A stretch of 46,712 nt of DNA from an uncultured Bacteroidales bacterium (lineage in GTDB: Bacteria; Bacteroidota; Bacteroidia; Bacteroidales; Paludibacteraceae): contig CALZRN010000004.1 in the NCBI GenBank assembly GCA_945828585.1, forward strand, positions 1 through 46,712, in the 5' to 3' direction. Under the pieces are notes generated by a model. The model saw nothing but the letters and a program-made list of their open reading frames with translations, was not told the origin of the DNA and searched no databases. A program made the position numbers and the translations under genes. Positions 10,477 to 19,423 of this stretch are shown here, piece by piece. Numbering within the stretch: position 1 is the stretch's first letter; every line of letters begins with the position of its first letter.

Positions 10477-11280
10477 TTACCACTCGATAGTGGCAACAAC
10501 CGGCTTGTGATCCGAGCCGGTTGTTTCTTTGACCTCGCACGCCGTGGGCTGCAGGCTCTCCGACGACAGGATATAATCGATCCGCAAGCCATATCCTCTT
10601 TTCTCGCACGTCGCGCCCCATTCCCAGGGATGCGTACTGCTCCATGCATCGTGCAAACCTCTGCTGATATGCCAATAGGCATAACTCAGTACCGGCGCAT
10701 TGAAATCTCCGACTACGACTACCGGATACGGACTCGCCTCTATCTCTCTTCGCACTACTCGCGCTTGATTATTACGCAAACCTACCGCGCGTTTCCATTT
10801 GGCTTTCAGACGCCTGAAAGAGGACATGAAACCCTCGTAATTGCGTTGTGTCTCCGCTTCGATGAGGTCATCCGGAGTGAAACTATAGGACTCTAAATGA
10901 TTGTTTATCAGCCGAATAGTATCGTTCCCCACCACTATATCGCAGCGGTTGGAAAGATTACCCCGTGTCTCGTAGTGGATACTTTGCTTGTTGACAAGCG
11001 GATATTTGGACCAAACCATCGTACCGTATTGGTGCCTCTTGTTGTACACCGAGAAATCCAGATATGAGTATGGATATTTTTGTCCCAGAACGCGCTTCAC
11101 ATCCGGTAAAGTAAGGAATTGGGCGTCCTTATATACATCTACCTCCTGCAGACAGATGACATCCGCGTCTTGCGCCGTCAGATAGTGCAGGACCTCGTTC
11201 TTCCCGGGTTTTTCAAAACCACCCATCCGGCCCGTGTTCCATGTCAAAACGGTAATCGCTATGAGGATAAAATGGCTCAT
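10477..11280 (-). CDS. Endonuclease/exonuclease/phosphatase family protein
   Basis: TWNTGRMGG, ICLQEVD, VVVGDFNAP, GSDHKPVVA; start overlaps the porX stop (ATGA). Confidence 0.9.
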   Translation of the reverse strand: MSHFILIAITVLTWNTGRMGGFEKPGKNEVLHYLTAQDADVICLQEVDVYKDAQFLTLPDVKRVLGQKYPYSYLDFSVYNKRHQYGTMVWSKYPLVNKQSIHYETRGNLSNRCDIVVGNDTIRLINNHLESYSFTPDDLIEAETQRNYEGFMSSFRRLKAKWKRAVGLRNNQARVVRREIEASPYPVVVVGDFNAPVLSYAYWHISRGLHDAWSSTHPWEWGATCEKRGYGLRIDYILSSESLQPTACEVKETTGSDHKPVVATIEW

Positions 11281-12833
11281 TTCTTCGGACTCAGAGTTAC
11301 CAGCGGGATAATCATCTCTTCCAGCGAAATGCCGCCGTGTTGGAAGGTGTTGCGGTAGTATTGCGCGTAGTAGTTGAACTGATTCGGATATGCAAAAAAG
11401 TCGCTTCCCGTACAGAACGCATAACTGCTGCTCACGTTCGGACAAGGCAATCCCACTTTCTTCGGGTGCTCGATGGTGAACACGTTTTTGGAGCTGCAGT
11501 TCAGCGCTTTGCCTACTTTGTAACGGATATTGGTATTCGTATTTTTGTCGGCAATGATTTGTACGGCGTTTTTAACCCGTGTCGTACCATGATCGGTTGT
11601 CAGCACGACCGTAAACCCTAATTCCGAGGCGCGGCGGAGAAGTTCATAGGTCGGCGAGTGCTTAAACCAACTGATGGTCAGACTGCGGTAAGCCGCTTCG
11701 TCATTCGCCAACTCGCGCATCATCTTGCTTTCCGTCCGGGAGTGAGAAAGCATATCGATGAAATTCAGCACAACGATGTTCAGCGGCGCTTGCGCGCCTT
11801 TCAGTTGATGAATGACACGCTCGCAGAAATCACTCTCGTTCACCTTCCAGTAGTTGAAACTCTCCCGTCTCCGATAGCGGTCCAGCAGGGTCTGTACCAA
11901 CTCTTTCTCATACTGGTTTTTGCTCTCTTCATCGCCTTCTTCGACCCAGTAATCGGGAAACATCTCTTGGATCTGAAGTGGCATCAGGCCGGAGAAAATA
12001 GCATTCCGGGCATATTGGGTAGCTGTCGGCAAAATAGAAGTGTACTGTTCCTCCGTACGGATGGTGAAAAACTCGCTGATCAGCGGCTGGATACATTTCC
12101 ATTGGTCGTACCGGAAATTGTCTATCACGCAAAGCAGCACTTTCTCCCCTTTGTCCAGAAGAGGAAAAACGCTGTGTTTCATCACGTCCTGCGACATGAT
12201 CGGCCGTTGCGCATTCTCTTCAAACCACCCCTCGTAGTTCTTGGCGACCCATTTGCTGAAGGCGGCATTCGCTTGCGTCCGTTGGTCGGCAATCAGACTG
12301 CGCATGCCCGAATGACCTGCCTGCTCCTCTACGTCCGCTAACTCCAGGTCCCATTTGCTCAGACTGCGTTCGATAGCCTGCCATTCCTCGATGGTGGAGG
12401 CGGTATCGATCATATACGAGATGTCGCTCCACTCCTGACGGTAGTTTTGCTGCACTTGTTCGGTCACGATCTCCTGTTGGTGAATATGTTTCTTCAGACA
12501 AAGCAGGATCTGACTCGGATTAACCGGCTTGATCAGGTAATCGGCGATCTTCTCGCCGATGGCCTGCTCCATAATGTGCTCCTCCTCGCTCTTCGTGATC
12601 ATCACTACCGGCACTTCCGGATGAAGACGCTTGATCTCCTGCAAGGTCTCCAGACCGCTCATGCCGGGCATGTTTTCGTCAAGAAACACGATATCCGGAG
12701 CGTCTAATCCTAGACCATTCAGCGCATCTTCCCCATTGCTGGCGGTGATGACCTCGTAGTTCTTTTCTTTCAGATAAATAATGTACGGCTGCAACAAGTC
12801 GATCTCGTCGTCAACCCATAAAATCCTATTCAT
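11277..12833 (-). CDS. porX: PorX-type response regulator with PglZ-like effector domain (T9SS regulator)
   Basis: Receiver MNRILWVDDEIDLLQPYIIYL...FLDENMPGMSGL...ITKSEEEHIMEQAIGEKIADYLIKPV and phosphatase-superfamily C-terminus. Confidence 0.9.
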   Translation of the reverse strand: MNRILWVDDEIDLLQPYIIYLKEKNYEVITASNGEDALNGLGLDAPDIVFLDENMPGMSGLETLQEIKRLHPEVPVVMITKSEEEHIMEQAIGEKIADYLIKPVNPSQILLCLKKHIHQQEIVTEQVQQNYRQEWSDISYMIDTASTIEEWQAIERSLSKWDLELADVEEQAGHSGMRSLIADQRTQANAAFSKWVAKNYEGWFEENAQRPIMSQDVMKHSVFPLLDKGEKVLLCVIDNFRYDQWKCIQPLISEFFTIRTEEQYTSILPTATQYARNAIFSGLMPLQIQEMFPDYWVEEGDEESKNQYEKELVQTLLDRYRRRESFNYWKVNESDFCERVIHQLKGAQAPLNIVVLNFIDMLSHSRTESKMMRELANDEAAYRSLTISWFKHSPTYELLRRASELGFTVVLTTDHGTTRVKNAVQIIADKNTNTNIRYKVGKALNCSSKNVFTIEHPKKVGLPCPNVSSSYAFCTGSDFFAYPNQFNYYAQYYRNTFQHGGISLEEMIIPLVTLSPKK

Positions 12834-12913
12834 GCTGCAAAATTAGTATTTTTTTTTCACATATGCAAGAATAGTGCCATTTTTATTTATCCAAAAACTT
12901 TTTTACCGCTTTC

Positions 12914-15148
12914 TTACCATTTTACTACAAATCCTGCGTGTACATTGATGCCCGCTTGCGCGTAGTACCATGGCCAGCATGCTTTGCCGTCCTGAAAATA
13001 GGAGCAGTCGCTACCGCCGTTTGACGCATATTTTGCGTTAAAGATATTATTGAGTTGGCAGAGCAATTTGATGTTTGGCACTCCTTTTTTCTCTTTGCAC
13101 CATTGTTTCATCGGCAGGCTGTACTCCAAGTGTACGTTCGTCGTCGTGTAGGCTTTGAGCGCAGCGGTCACGTTCTGAGTGTTGTCCAAGTACTGTTTGC
13201 TTGTGACGTTCGTCTGAATGGTTCCTACAAAACCTGCGTAGTCAAAGGTAAAGAGGCTCATCGCTGTGATGGTCGGAGAAAAAGCGATAGTCGTTTCTTT
13301 GAAGAACACCTCTTCTTCTCCTACCTCTTCCCAGTTCTCGTCATAACGGGTGATAGTCTCCGTATAGTTCTGTATCTTGTTACGGCTCACAACCATGTTT
13401 CCTTCCCATCTGAACCAGTTGGTTATCCGTACGCCGGCCATCAGTTCCATACCCATCCGGTAGGAGTCTTTCACGTTCGTTGTGCTCTGTTTACCTACGT
13501 CGTTTACGCGCCCTGTCAGTACCAACTGGTTGTCGTAATCCATGAAATAGAGGTTGAGACCTATATTAAAACGCCTGTGCGCGTACGTATAACCTAACTC
13601 ATAGTCATATAACGTCTCCGCTTGGGGCATCTTGCCTATATAAGACTGCGTGGAGGGATCGTAGATGATGTTTTCTGTGTAGTTGGCGCGGCTGGGTTCG
13701 CGGTTAGCCATGGCGAATGAACCTGATAGCAGGTGTCCGTGATTTTGGTAGGTCAAACCGGCTTTGGGGTTGAAAAAATGAAAATCCTTGGCAAACGGCA
13801 ATTCAGTCATGCTGTCGTCACTTATACCTTTCATCGTGTAACGGATGAAACGGTATTGCAGGTCTGCATATAACGCCAGTTTCTCCTGAGCTTTGTTGAT
13901 CACTCGCCAGTTGACTTTTGCATACGTGTTGAAATCAATCTTGTTGGCGGAGTTGCGATAGTATTCGTAGTGGAAAGGAAGTGGGGTGGCGGAAGGTGTC
14001 TCTAAATAGTCCAGAATACCCCAGTGGGCTCCAATATAATCGTTCGCCGCAGCACCGAATTGCGCATCTACGTTTTCGGAAATATATTTGGCTGAAACTA
14101 CGGCGCCGGCAAAATGGTTATCCAGCCATTTCTGGTAAAAACCATAGCTCTTGCCACTGTCGTTGAGGCCCCAATAAGTGTATTTTTTCTTTTTGTATTG
14201 TTCGTAATTGCCTTTCCCGTGCGTGTAATGCAAGGTGGCGTTGAGGCTCCACTGATGCGTAAAACGATGAGTGACAGCGAGTTGTGCATGTTGCTGGGCA
14301 TACGTGTCCCAGTTCAGCGAGTCGGCGGGATTAGTACGTCTGTCTTTGCTGTTCAGTCCATACGCGGTCTCGTAGTCCACGCCTTCCCATGCTTGAGCGG
14401 TCTTCTCACTGCCGCCGAAGATACGTGCCACTACCTGTGTCTGCTTCCCGTACCAGCCGAAATCACCGTAGTAGCTGTAAAGATCGCTTGTCGAGTGGTA
14501 TAGAAAACCATCGGAGTTGACCTTCGAGAATCGCGCGTTCGCCATCCATTTTCCAGGCAGAACCACATGTGCGTTCACCACTTCGCGGAAGGTGTTGTAC
14601 ATACCGCCGTTAAAAGCTATCGTTACACTGGAAACGGTATCTTTATTGCCGCTTTGCATGTTTAGACTTGCTCCGAAAGAAGCCGACCCGTTGGTACTTG
14701 TACCCACACCGCGTTGTACATCGATCTGCGAAAGTGACGAACTCATATCCGTCATGTTCACCCAGAAAACGCCCTGGCTCTCGCTGTCGTTCAAAGGGAC
14801 GTCGTTGACCGTCATGTTGATACGTGTGTGGTCGGTCCCGCGCACACGGAAATACGTGTATCCTACGCCTAAACCGTCATCCGAAGTGACCTGCAAACCC
14901 GGAGTGGTGGAGAGTAGGTACGGCAGGCTCTGACCCGTGTTGTCGCGGTTCAGATCACCGTTCTTGACGGTCGTACTGGAAACGGTCTGCTGCTCCACGC
15001 GCTGCGCGGTGACCTCTACCTCCTGGATCTGAAAATCATTGACGGACAATGTGTCCTCACTCGTCTGCCCGAACGCAGACATAACTGGTGCGAATGCACC
15101 AAAAACCATCAACCATACATGGTTGATTGAAAGAATGTTTTTTCTCAT
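12914..15148 (-). CDS. TonB-dependent outer-membrane receptor, probably for thiamin or a precursor
   Basis: Plug and barrel motifs (QEVEVTAQRVEQQTVSSTTVKNGDLNRDNTGQSLPYLLSTTPGLQV); start corrected to ATG at 15148-15146; TPP riboswitch directly upstream. Confidence 0.85.
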   Translation of the reverse strand: MRKNILSINHVWLMVFGAFAPVMSAFGQTSEDTLSVNDFQIQEVEVTAQRVEQQTVSSTTVKNGDLNRDNTGQSLPYLLSTTPGLQVTSDDGLGVGYTYFRVRGTDHTRINMTVNDVPLNDSESQGVFWVNMTDMSSSLSQIDVQRGVGTSTNGSASFGASLNMQSGNKDTVSSVTIAFNGGMYNTFREVVNAHVVLPGKWMANARFSKVNSDGFLYHSTSDLYSYYGDFGWYGKQTQVVARIFGGSEKTAQAWEGVDYETAYGLNSKDRRTNPADSLNWDTYAQQHAQLAVTHRFTHQWSLNATLHYTHGKGNYEQYKKKKYTYWGLNDSGKSYGFYQKWLDNHFAGAVVSAKYISENVDAQFGAAANDYIGAHWGILDYLETPSATPLPFHYEYYRNSANKIDFNTYAKVNWRVINKAQEKLALYADLQYRFIRYTMKGISDDSMTELPFAKDFHFFNPKAGLTYQNHGHLLSGSFAMANREPSRANYTENIIYDPSTQSYIGKMPQAETLYDYELGYTYAHRRFNIGLNLYFMDYDNQLVLTGRVNDVGKQSTTNVKDSYRMGMELMAGVRITNWFRWEGNMVVSRNKIQNYTETITRYDENWEEVGEEEVFFKETTIAFSPTITAMSLFTFDYAGFVGTIQTNVTSKQYLDNTQNVTAALKAYTTTNVHLEYSLPMKQWCKEKKGVPNIKLLCQLNNIFNAKYASNGGSDCSYFQDGKACWPWYYAQAGINVHAGFVVKW

Positions 15149-15152
15149 TTTC

Positions 15153-15250
15153 TTTAGCAGCATTACCTGCCCAAGTTCAACGGGTTTTATCTCAGCCAAA
15201 ATATAGGACCCACGCAGATTTTTAATCTGTGGGGAGAGCGGCACCCCGAA
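15153..15250 (-). promoter_or_regulatory. TPP riboswitch (THI element)
   Basis: Minus strand GGGGTGCC...GGCTGAGATAAAACCC.GTTGAACTTGGGCAGGTAATGCTG with an extended P3 hairpin CCCCACAGATTAAAAATCTGCGTGGG. Confidence 0.92.
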
Positions 15251-15389
15251 TGAAGATGACAGAATGTTAATGTTCGTTTGTTAAAAAATCGTGCAAAAGT
15301 ACAAAAAAATTTTGATATTTCAAAAAAAAGCAGTAAATTTGTGCGCATTTTTTTGAAAACTACATTTTTGAACTTAATTTTTTGAAAAT

Positions 15390-15941
15390 ATGATATATAA
15401 ATTTACTTTCTCGTGTGAAGAGGGCGACCCTAATTTCCGCCGCGTCTTTGAGGCTTCGGCCGATGCTACTTTTCTGGAGCTGCACGAGGCTATCTTGAAG
15501 AGTGTGGGCTATCCCGATGACCAGATGACCTCGTTCTTCCTCTGCAACGACGAGTGGGAGAAAGGCCAGGAGATTACCCTCGTGGAGATGGACTCCAACT
15601 TCGAGTACGACAACATGGTCATGAATGAGACCCACCTCAATGATCTCATTGAGGAGCAGGGCCAGCGTCTGATCTATGTCTTCGATCCGATGTTCGAGCG
15701 CTATTTCTTCGGCTCGCTCAAAGAGATCAAGCCGGGTACCATGACCGGAGTAGAGTGTGTGGAGAGCAAGGGCAAAGCGCCGAAGCAACTGAAATCCGAG
15801 GATCCTTTGGCAGGGGGCGGTGCCGGCAAGGGCAACGATGATTTCATGTTTGATGACGAGTTCAAGGACGAGTACGATCTGGGCGATATCGACATGGAGG
15901 GTTTCCAGGACCTCAGTTTCGATGATGGCACCATGTTCTAA
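15390..15941 (+). CDS. pRiA4b ORF-3-like / IS1096 TnpR-like domain protein
   Basis: MIYKFTFSCEEGDPNFRRVFEASADATFLELHEAILKSVGYPDDQMTSFFL. Confidence 0.7.
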   Translation: MIYKFTFSCEEGDPNFRRVFEASADATFLELHEAILKSVGYPDDQMTSFFLCNDEWEKGQEITLVEMDSNFEYDNMVMNETHLNDLIEEQGQRLIYVFDPMFERYFFGSLKEIKPGTMTGVECVESKGKAPKQLKSEDPLAGGGAGKGNDDFMFDDEFKDEYDLGDIDMEGFQDLSFDDGTMF

Positions 15942-15949
15942 ATGACCCA

Positions 15950-16873
15950 ATGGTAAATCGCAAAACCCTGGTTTTGCTCCTTGGTCCTACAGGTGTCGGC
16001 AAAACGGAGCTGTCATTGCGGGTAGCGGAGCATTACGGCTGCCCTATCCTCAATTGTGACAGTCGTCAGGTTTTCCGGGGCATACCTATCGGAACGGCAG
16101 CCCCGACGGCGCAGGAGCTCGCGCGCGCAAAACATTATTTTATTGCTACGCGCGACCTGCAGGACGACTATAACGCCGGCCAGTACGAGCGGGACGCCCT
16201 CGAACTCCTCGACCAACTCTTCCTCACCCACGATGTGGTGGTCATGACGGGTGGTTCGATGTTGTACGCCGACGCCGTCTGCAACGGCTTGGACGACCTG
16301 CCTACGGTACCGGATGCCATCCGCGCCGAGGTAACCGAAAACTACAAGACCCGCGGCCTTTCGTGGCTGCAACAGGAGGTACAGCGCCTTGATCCGGAGT
16401 ATTGGAAGATCGTGGACCCAAATAACCCGGCGCGTCTGGCGCACTGCGTAGAGCTGTCGCTCACAACGGGCAAACCCTATAGTTCGTTACGGACGAACAC
16501 CCGAAAAGTCCGGCCGTTCCGCATCCTCAAGATCGCGCTCGAGCGCCCTCGGGATCAGCTGTACGAGCGCATCAACACCCGCGTCACCCGGATGATGGAC
16601 GACGGACTGCTCGAGGAAGCCAAAGCCGTTTATCCGCTTCGCCATCTCAATAGTCTGCAGACGGTCGGATATAAAGAATTGTTCGGATACCTCGATGGCG
16701 AATACGACCTCCGGCGCGCAATCGAGCTTATTCGCCAAAACTCCCGGCACTACGCCAAACGCCAAATGACCTGGTTCAGGAGAGATAAAGATATCCATTG
16801 GATAGATGCAAATAACGATTATGAAAAAAATATTGATAGTATTGACACTTTGTTGCGCGGTGGTAGCGTGTAA
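15950..16873 (+). CDS. miaA: tRNA dimethylallyltransferase
   Basis: LLGPTGVGKTELSLRVAEHYGCPILNCDSRQVFRGIPIGTAAPT. Confidence 0.95.
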   Translation: MVNRKTLVLLLGPTGVGKTELSLRVAEHYGCPILNCDSRQVFRGIPIGTAAPTAQELARAKHYFIATRDLQDDYNAGQYERDALELLDQLFLTHDVVVMTGGSMLYADAVCNGLDDLPTVPDAIRAEVTENYKTRGLSWLQQEVQRLDPEYWKIVDPNNPARLAHCVELSLTTGKPYSSLRTNTRKVRPFRILKIALERPRDQLYERINTRVTRMMDDGLLEEAKAVYPLRHLNSLQTVGYKELFGYLDGEYDLRRAIELIRQNSRHYAKRQMTWFRRDKDIHWIDANNDYEKNIDSIDTLLRGGSV

Positions 16874-17831
16874 AAAGAACGATGTCTCTTTTTCCTATTC
16901 GCCGCAGTCACCCCGTGCGGGACAGCCGGTGACCTTCTCCAACCTCTCTTCCTCCGGAGAGGAGTGGGAGTGGACCTTCGGGGATGGCGCTACTTCGACG
17001 CTCAAGTCACCTTCCCACACTTTCAAACAGCCCGGAGAGTACGACGTCATCCTTAAGGTGGATAAGAAAAACCGTTGGACGGCGTATAAGAGGATTGTCG
17101 TCCTCGACACCATCCCTACTTTCGTGGCATCCGACACTACTTTTTATATCTTCCGCGACTATACCTTCACGGCGAATGTCTATAACCCCTACAACTACGA
17201 CATCTCGTATGCCTGGTACTTAGGAGACACCCTGGCCGCAAAAGACAAACCCTCCGTCAAGTGCTTCTTCACGCACCCCGCTCAGGAGGAGAAAGTCAAA
17301 CTGGTTGTTATCCTCAACAAGGATACTACGGTGGTGGAGAAAGTTTTCCAAATCCAAGATTATGCCACTAACTCCGTCCTCTTCCGTACGCTGGACGCCG
17401 ACTACCGACAGCGGCTTTTTGGTACTCGTTTCGAGCCTTACAAGGCCGACCCGAGCGCAAAACAGCTCTTGGATAAGGAGCAAGACACCGTCCAGACCTA
17501 CAACGGCTTTACCTTCCGCCTCTCCGAACTGAAAACCACCTTCCCCGAGATGGAGGGCTTCCATATCGCCAACCGCAAGATCTACTACCGCGCTAACGGG
17601 CTTTGGGTGGCGAATATCGATGGAGCCTACCCCGTGCAGATTGACGCTTCCCCTTGCGCCGCCATGACGCTGGATGACGTGCTGGACAACCGTATCTATT
17701 GGGCGAACGCGCAGGGCGTGTGGTACATGCCTTTTGTCGGGTCGGATAACAACAAGTTTGTCACGACCCCTGTCCTCTTGAATTCATTAACGAATATAAC
17801 AAAAATCGCTGTGGATAGCGACCTCAAATAA
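16821..17831 (+). CDS. PKD-domain lipoprotein
   Basis: MKKILIVLTLCCAVVACKK lipobox, PKD motif EWEWTFGDGATSTLKSPSHTFKQPGEYDVIL; start lies inside the miaA 3' end. Confidence 0.85.
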   Translation: MKKILIVLTLCCAVVACKKNDVSFSYSPQSPRAGQPVTFSNLSSSGEEWEWTFGDGATSTLKSPSHTFKQPGEYDVILKVDKKNRWTAYKRIVVLDTIPTFVASDTTFYIFRDYTFTANVYNPYNYDISYAWYLGDTLAAKDKPSVKCFFTHPAQEEKVKLVVILNKDTTVVEKVFQIQDYATNSVLFRTLDADYRQRLFGTRFEPYKADPSAKQLLDKEQDTVQTYNGFTFRLSELKTTFPEMEGFHIANRKIYYRANGLWVANIDGAYPVQIDASPCAAMTLDDVLDNRIYWANAQGVWYMPFVGSDNNKFVTTPVLLNSLTNITKIAVDSDLK

Positions 17832-19423
17832 TGCAACCTGATTATATTTTTGAAACCTCTTGGGAAGTATGCAACCGCGTAGGCGGTATTTATGCGGTGC
17901 TCAGTACCCGTGCGGCTTCCATGCAGGCGGAGCACCCCGACAAAGTGTTTTTCTTCGGTCCCGATTTCGGCGATCACAGTGATATCTTCTTTCAGGAAGA
18001 CAAATCCCTCCTGAAAAAATGGCTTTCTTCTTTCGACTTTGAGCAAAGCGGTCTATCTTCTCTTCGTGTCGGCCGTTGGAAAGTGCCCGGAGAACCCATC
18101 GCTATCTTGCTGAAGTGCGATGGACTCTGGTCGCGCAAGGACGAGATATACGCCTGGGCGTGGGATAAGTTCCAAGTCCAGAGCCATGCCGCCTACGGCG
18201 ATTACGACGAGTCCTGTCTCTTCGGCTACGCTGCCGGCATCGTCATGGAGAGCCTCTATCACTGGCTGTGTGTAAATCAGTCTGTCAGCCCGAAGGGCGG
18301 TCTGCCAGCAAAGCGGTCTGTGCTCCGTCAGCAGGCGCAGCCTGCGGTCTGTATGCACGCCAACGAGTGGCAGACGGCGTTCGCTATCTTCTACCTTCGG
18401 GAGCATTGTCCGCAGATTGCGACCCTCTTCACCACCCATGCTACGGGTATCGGCCGCTCCATCGCCGGAAACGGCAAACCCCTCTACGACTATTTCGAGG
18501 GCTATAACGGCGATCAGATGGCGGCGGAGCTGAACATGGTCTCCAAGCACTCGGCGGAGAAACAGGCTGCACATTTTGCCGACTGCTTCACCACCGTCAG
18601 CGACATCACCGCGCGCGAGTGTGCACAGCTCCTCGACAAACCCGTAGATATCGTTACCCCCAACGGTTTCGAAACGACGTTTGTGCCCAAGGGAAAAGCC
18701 TTCGACGCTCGCCGTGAAGAGGCGCGCGAGGCCCTACGCCGCGTGGCGGGGGAGAAGTTGGGTGGAATAGTGCCGGAGGACGCACTCTTTGTCGCTATCT
18801 CCGGTCGCCAGGAGTGGAAAAACAAAGGCATCGATGTCTTTGCGGCAGCGCTGGATAAGCTCGCGCAGAAGATCTACCATAGCGACCGGCCCGAGAAAGA
18901 AGTCGTGGCGTTTGTCATGATCCCTTATCTCGATCGCGCACCTACGCGCAAAGGTAAAGTGAGCGCCGTCTTCGTGCCTTACTATCTTGATGGCCATGAT
19001 CCCCTCTTCGGCAAGACTTACTACGATCTGCTCATCGGCATGGATGTCACCGTCTTCCCCTCGTATTACGAGCCCTGGGGCTACACGCCGCTGGAGTCCT
19101 GCGCCTTCCATGTTCCGACAATCACCACCTCTCTCGCGGGCTTCGGAGCTTGGGCGGCACAGCAAAAAGAACAGTTTGGCATCATCGTCATCGACCGCAA
19201 TGACTCTAACTTCGATGCCGTCGCAGAGCACATTGCCGATGACCTCTTGCGCTTCACCCGCCTGTGCGTCGAAGACAAAGCACGGGCCCGCAAAGAAGCT
19301 GCCGCGGTGGCGAAGAAGGCCGATTGGAAGCATTTCTTCAAGTACTACCGCAAAGCCTATGAGATAGCTTTGAAAAATAAAGATAACCGAATTACAGAAC
19401 TCCAAAACCCCCGTTTATTATGA
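17831..19423 (+). CDS. Glycogen/starch synthase, GYS-like
   Basis: FETSWEVCNRVGGIYAVLSTRA, VFPSYYEPWGYTPLESCAF. Confidence 0.85.
   Translation: MQPDYIFETSWEVCNRVGGIYAVLSTRAASMQAEHPDKVFFFGPDFGDHSDIFFQEDKSLLKKWLSSFDFEQSGLSSLRVGRWKVPGEPIAILLKCDGLWSRKDEIYAWAWDKFQVQSHAAYGDYDESCLFGYAAGIVMESLYHWLCVNQSVSPKGGLPAKRSVLRQQAQPAVCMHANEWQTAFAIFYLREHCPQIATLFTTHATGIGRSIAGNGKPLYDYFEGYNGDQMAAELNMVSKHSAEKQAAHFADCFTTVSDITARECAQLLDKPVDIVTPNGFETTFVPKGKAFDARREEAREALRRVAGEKLGGIVPEDALFVAISGRQEWKNKGIDVFAAALDKLAQKIYHSDRPEKEVVAFVMIPYLDRAPTRKGKVSAVFVPYYLDGHDPLFGKTYYDLLIGMDVTVFPSYYEPWGYTPLESCAFHVPTITTSLAGFGAWAAQQKEQFGIIVIDRNDSNFDAVAEHIADDLLRFTRLCVEDKARARKEAAAVAKKADWKHFFKYYRKAYEIALKNKDNRITELQNPRLL
18281..18352. repeat. In-frame repeat, family B (TCTGTCAG..CGAAG..CGG), three units in the synthase gene
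   Basis: tctgtcagcccgaagggcgg / tctgccagcaaagcgg / tctgtgctccgtcagcaggcgcagcctgcggtctgt. Confidence 0.7.

Noticed and set aside
15149-15244. N-terminal extension MPLSPQIKNLRG... of the TonB receptor
   Set aside because: Coincides with the TPP riboswitch; a signal peptide starts at MRKNILSINHVW
15390-15941. Insertion sequence suggested by the IS1096 TnpR-like domain
   Set aside because: No transposase or terminal inverted repeats nearby; this domain is common as a standalone protein
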